Below, one piece after another: positions 55,875 through 64,000 of a DNA stretch of 64,000 nt. Source of the stretch: Cryptomeria japonica (lineage: Eukaryota > Streptophyta > Pinopsida > Cupressales > Cupressaceae); the NCBI RefSeq assembly GCF_030272615.1, contig NC_081409.1:914674340-914738339 (forward strand). The letters run 5' to 3'. Position numbers and translations under genes: made by a program. The notes below the pieces were generated by a model. That model saw only the letters and a list, made by a program, of their open reading frames with translations, ran no database searches and was not told where the DNA came from. The first letter of the stretch is position 1, and each line of letters opens with the position of its first letter.

Positions 55875-57935
55875 CTCTTAAAATCTATAGAAAATTCCTT
55901 GTCTTCGAACTAAGTAGATCAAGGTTTTTTTTATTAATTGAATAACAAATTAATCATGTTACATAGGCTCCTTTGAGCAAACTAGGCTTCTCCGACTTAA
56001 AACTTTCCGAGACACCAACATGACAAAATATTAAATTCCTATCAAAAGGCTTTGGGTTTTGAATCAAGCTAAAATCGTTTAATGAAAATTCCGAATTTGT
56101 AGAAATCTAATAGATAGTATAAGTTGGTAAGTCAATTCTAAATTACTAACCGTGCATTTGATCAGATATTACAAAATAAAGCAGCTCTTGTACTCTGCGC
56201 ACTGTTGGTAATTCATCCCATAAGAAGCAATGAATGCACACATTCTCCTCTGAGAGTTGCTAACAAACATCCAGTAAAGTTTTCATTGGTTTCCTCTCAG
56301 CTTTTCCTGTTATTGAGTATGATAATGGTTCTCTTTGTGGTAGTCGATAAAACTTTTTAAGATCACTTCATGTGAAATATCAAAAGGCCGTCTCAGCTCA
56401 AGATAAACCGAGCTAAAGTAATATTTGTTAAAAATGTCACCAAAAAAAGCCGAGTAATTATTTAAGCTAAATGAACCCTACTTTCATGACTTTTCAAGAT
56501 TAAATTAGAACAGTTAGAAAACCAGATTTAATTACTACAGGTGGAATCCATATCTTTAATTTAATAAAATCTTAATAGGTTTGGGATTTCATTCGGCATT
56601 GTCTCCTCTCTCCGGCACAGATCTTAAAGTTGTAGATTCAAATGGAGATGCGATTCTCAAACTGGTTTTGGGACACATCCTACGGAACATTGGAACAGAA
56701 ACGAATGCACCAAGTTATTACCCTATACTGACATATTTCTGGCATGTCTACTGCAAAGGACGGATAAAAACTACCCATTTCAATAATTCTTTACTGTTTT
56801 TTTTTAAATTTTTCCTCCCTTATATTCCCAAGTAATGATTGATGCATGCAGAGTTTGACATCCTCTCCTCTTTTGATCTATATCAGTTGTAACTTGTAAG
56901 CATATGTTCTCCATTCACTGAAAAAGTATAGAATCATTCTACGGTAATTCAAGTACAAATCTCATACTTTCCTTAACATAAATCTACAATATTTGCTAAC
57001 GGCCTAGAAATTAACAAGTACCATCAGACCACTTCATATCCTTGATGGTAGATTTGATTGAGCCGGATCCGCTGTTACCAGAATCAGCTGAGCATTCATC
57101 AGGAGGTAATTCAGCCATGTGAATAAACTCGTCCCCTTTGTTTTCATCAGCCAGTGAACAAACAAGATAAGATTTGTGGAAAACACAACATTGAAGCAGC
57201 TCATTCTAGCATGTATCCTGCTAAAGAAATGACACGGTGTAAGTGGCACAGGTCTTGCTTGAATTGATTGGGAGAAACAGAAAAACAAAGGGAAATATAT
57301 TGCCTTGGTTTCATACGTGCCTCTTATATGCATCCCATTAAGTAACAGTTCTGATTTTCAACAAATATAACTAAGTGTTCTTCATATAGTAGTTACAACA
57401 GCAGAAATTCGAAAGACTCGTACATTTGCATTGCAGTATAGAGCCCATCTTATTCTCTCTCTGAAGTAGAAATCAAATCCTATTAACTGCATGCTGTATT
57501 TATAACTTTATGAGTTAAAACAGAATTTTGCAATGCATTTCCTGTTGATTGTTGTTAGGCATGGTGCTGATCTCCAATTGCTCTACCCCATAGATATTCT
57601 TCTTTTATCGTTCATTCTGTTTCCTCTTATTTTAATTGCAAATAAAACAAGAGCACCTCTATGTGTGGATATTTTGGATCTGTACTTTGCCCAAAAACGA
57701 TGCATTAACGCAAAGGAAAAACAAATTCAAGGCAAAGAAGATGAAGATCAAATTCCAATGCATATAGATTGTTTGAGAGTGCAAGCATGCATGAAAGTGG
57801 TGGCCTTGAAAACGATTTTCTGTTTGTCTGGACTACTGTATTTGATTTAATACTAAAAGGCCACAATATTTTGTAAAATAAAATGAAAACGGAAGTAAGA
57901 GGATACAAAGGGCATTAGCGACTGACTGTTGGACA
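55875..57935. other. No gene recognised
   Basis: AT-rich with a few longer frames (57034-57333 minus; 57533-57850 plus). Neither shows a domain, conserved motif or splice context. The plus frame has hydrophobic stretches followed by a charged region, but nothing supports a real gene. Confidence 0.4.
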
Positions 57936-58130
57936 ATGTTAGAGCACAATGCTGAAAAATATTAGATAACAACAAGAGAGTCAATTATACCAAATAAAAA
58001 ACATAATATTAAATCATTTGGGATACTAAACATTCAATTGGGATAATGTTTACATTCATTACAATATGACTTCTATAAAACCTTTCCACAACTTAACCAT
58101 CACAAAACTTTTCCAACTAATCTTTTTTTA
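57936..58130. repeat. LTR-like dispersed repeat, copy A
   Basis: From TGCTGAAAAATATTAGATAA through TTACATTCATTACAATATGA, similar to 60498-60680 in the same orientation. Likely part of a minus-strand LTR, with a TATA-like TTGATATATAAGAG (minus) near 58206-58219. Confidence 0.6.
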
Positions 58131-58592
58131 AACTTTATGCACATCACATAGATTGGTGGACTCTTTTTTAAAGGATTCCTCTTGACAAACTATTAAACCA
58201 ACACTCTTATATATCAAGCTTATTGAGTTGTTTAGCCCGAAACCAAAAGCAAAGAGTTTTCAACACCTGCAGTTGTGTATTCAGCAATATTTTAGACACA
58301 ATTTTTTATTCTTCACAGCAACATTTGCAGGCTCTCTCTCTCTCTGTCTCTTGTGGAAAGGCATTTCCCAGAAGCTTAGTGTATAAAGTTAAATGCCTCT
58401 TTTGATCATACGGCACTTCTTCTTTACCACTCCCACATGGCTTCATCACACTATGGTGCTTCAATGTTTTGGCTGAGTCAGAAAGTGGTGATGAAAATAG
58501 AAAATGAAAGACACTACGGTTCTACAATAGAAAAAGAAAGCTATTGATCAATCCGTCAATGGAAATCCCACTCATAGAAATAGGACGGTTAC

Positions 58593-58606
58593 GTGCTATG
58601 ATACAA
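58593..58606 (-). other. Primer-binding-site remnant
   Basis: Minus strand TTGTATCATAGCAC follows an LTR-type end TTTCAACA (plus TGTTGAAA from 58607). It matches 10/12 to TGGTATCAGAGC. Marks a decayed Copia-like minus-strand LTR extending right from 58607 with no definable far end. Confidence 0.5.
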
Positions 58607-58619
58607 TGTTGAAATTTGT

Positions 58620-60480
58620 GTAGACAAATTGTAGAAAACTAAATTATTTTGTTCCTCATAGATAACACCAAAACATATAAACAATATTAATGCTGATTCC
58701 AGGTACATTTCAAAGTATTATGCACATGCTCATAAAGCATTGCACTCCCATATGCTTTAAACAAACTACCCTTAAGGGAAACTAACTCCAAGCCACTAAC
58801 ACAAAACCAACTAAACAACTAAATTAATAACTCTAAGGTGACTTGGATACTACAAAATGTAAACCTTAATGCCCAACAAGCCAATCATAACCTCATATTC
58901 TTCAAAAGCTTCATTTTAAAAATAGTTTCTAGACTAGAAAGAAGTCCATCAATCTACCTCATAACCCTCATAAACATTTAGCTCCCAAGCTGAATTCCTG
59001 AGTTCCTCAACTCTACCCTCCCCAAACTCCTAAATTACGGATCTCCCAAATAATTCAACAACCCTTCATGTCGGCTTGCAGCTCCATCAAATTGTCTTGT
59101 GACTTTCGCAAGGATATACTCCCAAACATCCATAGGCTCCCAAACTATCTGGGCAACAATCCACGCTGAATTTCATTTACACTTAATATCTCCGTCTTTG
59201 AAGAGTGGGCTTCTTAATGAACGAATTCTACATCACTATTAGCATTCAAAGAGGAAAAAATACAAATGTAACTACTAATTCTTCTCATGCAACGAATCAT
59301 CTCTAAGTGAGAAGCTAGCTTGAGATGAGGAAATTCCTCCAGCCTTCATTTGGACCTTGTTACACTGTACCCTCCCAAGGTCACATGTGAGTTTCTAGAA
59401 GCCCTATTAAATGTAGCATTGACAACTTCAAGAGTACAGACATGGAAGTTGCAATCATCTTCAGAGAGAAAAAGGTGTCTGCACCCACTACAATAACTTT
59501 CTATTTCTCTTTAAAAACCAGAAATTCAAAAATAATTCAAAATCCCTTTTCTCCAATGCGTTCAATTTCTCAAATCAATTCAATTTCCCCAAACACAATT
59601 GTGCTGTCACTTTAAAGTTTAAAGTGTGATAAAAGTGACTTCAAAAAATTAAAAATAATGGGGTCTTGAACTAATTAACTTCCACACAAGTCATGGTATA
59701 CGATAAACCACTCACTCCAATCGCACTATGGACAAGCACAACAAATATAGTGAAAGCGTTACAAGTAATCTACTTAGAAAAGGCTGCAATGCAAAATAAC
59801 ATCTCCATATATCAATCTTCGCAATGGAAATAATTTACAACTGTGCCTTTCTTCTTTTCAACACAAAGGAATTTAAAAAACAAATTTTCCTACTTTCCTT
59901 TCAAAATGTTTGATTTTTACTGCTGCACAATTCTTTTTTTAACAATTTCCCTCATAAGCAACAAAGCTTGTAAAACAAAGTTGTCAGAAAAATCTGTACC
60001 TCAACATTAGCAAACACAACTCCTGAAATTTCCCAGCCTTCACGACAGGGAAAATATATCACAATGTCCATGCACAAAACAAAGAATTTAAAAAGACGTT
60101 AAAACATATACAGCTTTCTCTTTGTTAGGTTTGTGTAGTAGTCATGACAGAATCACATTCAAAATGCACATGGCATTCTTCAGTTCAATGTACATGTCAA
60201 AAGATGCCCAAGGGAATTTATAACCATCCAAGACTTGTAAGAAAACAGCTGGAGACTAAAGTCTACAATTCGCTGACAAAGACTATACTCTCATCAAAGG
60301 CCTTTAAAACAACCCCAATCAGAGAGTTTTCGTGGCGATTGTCTTGTAGACAAAATTATCTCTTTGTATGGTACAGGATGTAACTTCTCCATATCTTCAT
60401 ACTGAACCCCATTGCCATGGGAATTTTGCCATGCTCTCAACTTGCCTAAGTGGATTTTCCACTTACAGGAACAGAGCCAT
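58620..60480. other. No gene recognised; likely decayed retroelement
   Basis: AT- and CA-biased sequence between two primer-site remnants. Short frames only (e.g. 60144-60383, plus). No domain identified. Confidence 0.35.
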
Positions 60481-60680
60481 TACATAATCCGATACCATGT
60501 TGAAAAATGGTTGAGAAGAATTCTGAAAAATATTAAAATATAAAGCACAGTCAATACTACCAAATCATAAACAGAATATTCAAATATTTGGGAGATACTA
60601 ATCATTCAATCGGGATGCTATTACATTCATTACAATATGACTTTTATAAAGCCTTTTCACAAGATAATTACCCAAATCAC
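60481..60680 (-). mobile_element. Copia-like LTR end with primer-binding site
   Basis: Minus strand: LTR end CATTTTTCAACA then TGGTATCGGATTATG, a 9/12 match to the tRNA-Met primer site. The LTR part (from 60498) resembles 57936-58130, including TTACATTCATTACAATATGA. Internal region and far end are lost. Confidence 0.5.
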
Positions 60681-60844
60681 CCCACAACTAATACAAAACT
60701 ATCAATACCCAGTTAATAATTATTAATAATATCGAAGATAACTTTATTACAAAACGTTAAACTTAATTTAAAACAAAGAGAAAGAAAGCACGTTAAAATT
60801 TATTTCTTATAGTAAGGATATGAACCATCTATAATTATCTCACT

Positions 60845-62760
60845 ATGTATGAATTCCCCATCACAAAGAGAAAAGAATTGGCACGTGTAACAGCAACATT
60901 AAACTGTTCAGGATTTGCTATGAACCCCAGGTTGTTTTTAATGACAAAATCATGATTCCTGTAACTAGACCAGACAGTTGATCTATTTCTAACATGTTTC
61001 CCATCACCTTGATATTGTTAACACTTCCGACCTTCAAATCAAACAAGCCATTTGTCATTTCCCCCTAAAGCTTCATTAACTTGGAAAACTTTTTGATGAT
61101 AAGGTGTTATTACTCCAAATGTTTTTTCCAGTTAGTGAATTTATCTTGTCAGCTTTTATTTTCTTGAAAATCTCAACAACTTTAACCATTAGGGACTTAT
61201 ACCTTCCCTTTCATCACAAACCTCTATGCCAACAAAGACAACAGGAAAAGTTTAGCTTGGATGTTTAACCAGACAATATTTAATTTCTGTATACCATGAG
61301 TAGCCCAAGAAATCAATTCACTTGTATAAAAGAGTCAAAAAGGAAGCTTTGAAACTGCAGGTTCAGAGCAACAATTCCTCACAAGCTTTGTTACAAATTG
61401 TGCATTGTCTCCTTCAAGAGAATAAAGGTGAAGATTCGAAACGTGTTCCAAATAAGTTTTTCCCATTCCAAGTTTTTCAGCTATGGGAAAGAACAGTTGG
61501 ACCCAACTGCTAAGGATCACCTGCAAGAATGACTCTTGTTTCTGCATTAACAGAATTAGCAATGGGCACCATTGTCTCTGTCTCGGTACCTTGACCAGAT
61601 TCATCCAGGAAAATGTGCATGAAATGGCCTTGAGGTACTGCTTGGGCACAAAGATTAGCAGCACTGAATAGGTGTTATAATGACCTTGTGTCAATAGCTC
61701 TTCCACATGGAGGCAGCAAAATGTTGAATTTCTATAGGAACAATATAGTACAATATTGCATGGTACAACTTGATATGGATGAGAAAAACCATTCAACTAA
61801 AATATTTCTCTCTTCTGAATAGGTTCAAGCAATTTCTGCAGTATTAAATCAGATGCAACATTTTAAGGGGCACCTACAAGAATAGAGGCCTCTAAATTTC
61901 TTCAGGAGATTTGCAATATTGTCACTACCAATGTTGCTATCTAACCAGTTCCAGGCAGTCCAGGACAGGGTAGGGTGGCAATCCATAGCAATTTATTATT
62001 TGATGGGACCATTTCTGGTTATATTTTCTCCAGTCATTCTTGTGAAAGGTTTAGAAGGGCATGTACAAGAATAGAGGCCTATGAAGTTGTTCTGGGAATT
62101 TACAAAGTTGTCTCCACCAATGTTGCTGTTTCATTGGTACCAGGTGATCCATGGACAAGGTAGTAAAGCAATCCGTAGCAATTTATTTTTTGATGGGATT
62201 ATTTTTGGTAACATTTTCAACAGCCATTCTTGTGAAAGGTTTAGAGGGAAAAAGAGCACTCTTGTCTAGTTTGGACGCTGCTTGAAGTAATTAGTGACAG
62301 CATCTGAAAATGACTCCATTAAAGTCACATCATACCAAAGATCCGAAACATGATTCTTATGGAATGGATCACAAAATTAAGAAGGCAAATAAACAAAGAA
62401 GATGTAAATGTACACAAAAACAGCAAAAGAATTGATGTAAAATTGAAAAACACACCATTGCATGTCAATCAGAAAAATTAACATAAACTTGAAACATGCA
62501 CTATTACACGAAAAATCACCATGGTTTGTTTGACATGAGCAAAACAAACGTGGTGAATACTGCCCCTTGCCCCAGAAGATCTCACATATATTTGATCTCT
62601 TTGTACAAGTGAAGGGTCCAGCTCTGATGATCCAAGGACCTTCAGGACCAAATATTGGCCACTACTGGTCACTACTGTGCATGTCATATGCATTCGTATC
62701 GGCCTACTTAAAACAATATTGACAACTGGAAACAAGAATGCTTGGAAAAAACCTAGCATG
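60845..62760 (-). pseudogene. SDE3/MOV10-like RNA helicase pseudogene
   Basis: SDE3/MOV10 proteins are superfamily 1 RNA helicases acting in RNA silencing and transposon control. Minus-strand remnants in order: LVQRDQIYVRSSGARGSIHH (62680-62570), a T-rich intron-like gap, FHKNHVSDLWYDVTLMESF (about 62360), Walker A region (duplicated, 62160-61925), a core with HFMHIFLDESGQGTE (motif II, 61612-61591) and VILAGDP-stop-QLGP (motif III, near 61510), IAEKLGMGKTYLEHVSNLH, then GVITPYHQKV and FNVAVTRANSFLFVMGN (motifs V/VI, to 60860). Walker A is degraded to HGSPGTNET. Several stops and frameshifts make it non-functional. The probable intron argues against a processed copy. Confidence 0.82.
61860..62250. 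repeat. Tandem duplication of the helicase Walker A segment
   Basis: Two copies of about 180 bp (61870-62050 and 62060-62240) share CAAGAATAGAGGCCT, ACCAATGTTGCT, GCAATTTATT and CATTCTTGTGAAAGGTTTAG. On the minus strand both read as the P-loop region: VHGSPGTNETATLVE in one, LPGTG-stop-IATLVVTILQIS in the other. Confidence 0.82.
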
Positions 62761-62953
62761 ATTCTCTAACGATATTTGATATCATTTACTTGCATTTGTA
62801 GCTCTTAAAAGTGTACTGTATTATTAAATTGGAGATATATTTGGAATATGGTTTTTATGGATAGAGAGTTGGAATAAATTTTTATGGATATACCTTCCTC
62901 AAAAAGCTTTGGCAACTTTTTTATATCAATTTTTTTCCTTAATATGATGAATA

Positions 62954-63916
62954 TTAAGTTTCTTTTGAATAATTGGCAGAGAATATTCTAAAACTGCATG
63001 AATTTCTCTTCTGCAAACTAGAATAAAGCTCCCCTGCGGCTAGTTGTCTAGAAACATCATCCTTGGCAAGTAAAGTAACATGCTGCATGATTTTCTGATC
63101 TTGGAAATCAAAGGGAATGGACGACCCTTGGAGTCCAATATGTTTTGCCATACATGAAATATAAATTACAAGATCATATTTTTGTTCAATCAGTATGAGC
63201 ATGCTATACAGATGCTATCATAGATTACATGCTGACTTCAAAAAAAACTTTACAAAATGAGTAAAATTTGTCCTCAAATTCTATAAATTTGAAAGGTAGT
63301 CTTGCATGAGAAAGTACGGATTTTCTTTGTCTTAAATAGACAAGTCTTAACAACAAACAATTTTCCAGAATTCTTTCCCTTGTAACTTGTAAGTAATTGT
63401 GATAGCGTTTGTTTGTTCTCCATCCAGCTTTATCAACCGTGGTCTACCATTCTCAAGAGGAATTGATCAGAACACACTAACATCTCATTCTTCAAAGTAT
63501 CCAGACACAAAAATTTTATTTTCTGCATGTTTCAAAATATCAATCTCACCTCCAAGACAACCATGCCCTCCATTACCATATCTCCAGTTAATTTTGCACT
63601 TTCAAAACTCTCTCTGCCATGATGGATCCCTACGGTAGTCTTAAGTCCCTTTAGGTAGATATCTTCTGTAATTGTCTCGGTTCCCCTTCTGCAAAGGCTG
63701 GACTTCTTTCTTGTCACCATGTTGTTCCAGTTCCTTACTGCACATTTCAACGCTACCATGCAATGATCCTCTAGCAGCTGTTTGCCTGTCCATCAAGACA
63801 CTTTCATATATTTGGCCACTTTTACATCTCTGTCCCTTAAATACTCTCAAATTCTCAGTTTCTTTATTTTTATCTAAAGACCTGTCTTCAATAACTAAGT
63901 TCTCTGTTTGTCTCAT
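62954..63916 (-). pseudogene. Possible N-terminal part of the helicase pseudogene
   Basis: Same strand and directly upstream of the helicase remnant. Protein-like segments: LVIEDRSLDKNKETENLRVF (63916-63641), RYGNGGHGCLGGEIDILKHA with SIPLENGRPRLIKLDGEQTN (63590-63390, with stops) and IPFDFQDQKIMQHVTLLAKD (63202-62954). Hydrophilic, codon-like composition. I cannot match these confidently to SDE3; they could be its poorly conserved N-terminal half or another gene cut by the window edge. Confidence 0.35.
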
Positions 63917-64000
63917 TTGATTGCTATCTAAAGTTGTATTTCCTATTCCTGTATAGTCTTTATTTCTTTGAAGTTTATTATAAATTCTGTGTGTGTTTTG

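Noticed and set aside
57533-57850. A 105-residue plus-strand ORF as a gene
   Set aside because: No recognisable domain, no convincing promoter or splice context, and surrounded by repeat debris.

Overview
Kind of organism. This is a repeat-dominated, AT-rich stretch of a large plant nuclear genome. The best taxonomic clue is a broken TIR-NBS-LRR resistance gene whose TIR domain begins VFINHRGPDIKKTLASL, a style I associate with conifers. L1-type LINE debris, many solo LTRs, tRNA-derived SINEs and long microsatellites fit a conifer (my guess is the Cupressales side, not proven). I see no intact protein-coding gene in the 64 kb. Everything coding is a pseudogene or transposon remnant.

Layout. 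0-2 kb: a CA/TG microsatellite with a G-quadruplex tract, then an old 85-bp minisatellite. 2-4.3 kb: a short candidate LTR and a solo LTR (2771-4326, target duplication ATATC). 4.3-12.9 kb: gene-empty DNA with a GGTTCAA repeat, a candidate LTR, a tRNA-derived SINE with a target duplication, two related palindromes and a CT-rich tract. 13-15.7 kb: a TNL pseudogene on the minus strand. 16-21.5 kb: no recognisable genes. 21.7-36.8 kb: a CT/AT microsatellite, a satellite built from the palindrome TATTATGACATAATA, and inside that satellite an 11,254-bp insertion made of eight 1408-bp tandem units, then the satellite resumes and a GA-rich tract follows. 37-41 kb: a 511-bp element with 12-bp terminal inverted repeats, GA microsatellite, and SINEs. 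41.6-45.5 kb: two solo LTRs only 31 bp apart, then a Copia-like 5' LTR with primer-binding site. 46-48.7 kb: a decayed unidentified reading frame (minus). 48.8-49.5 kb: another solo LTR. 49.6-53.4 kb: a decayed L1-type LINE (minus). 54-58 kb: a SINE, short duplications and a second inverted copy of the 511-bp element. 58-61 kb: Copia-like LTR/primer-site remnants. 60.8-62.8 kb (perhaps to 63.9 kb): a decayed SDE3/MOV10-like RNA helicase gene (minus).

Main discovery. The 11.25-kb block at 25006-36259 is best read as ONE solo LTR whose body has been tandemly amplified eight-fold. It starts TG, ends CA, has a 5-bp target duplication CTATT, and removing it restores an uninterrupted satellite unit. 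On the minus strand it begins TGGTGCAGGAGCACCTAG, almost the same as the start of the solo LTR at 2771, and the two share internal blocks. Subtracting seven 1408-bp units and adding back a 162-bp deletion in the last unit gives 1560 bp, against 1556 bp for the sibling LTR. The macrosatellite therefore seems to have arisen inside an LTR, which also multiplied the promoter-like region of that LTR.

How it works together. There is no operon-like logic here. The window records nested insertion, LTR-LTR recombination to solo LTRs, satellite expansion and decay. The two recognisable host genes (TNL and SDE3-like helicase) are both dead copies.
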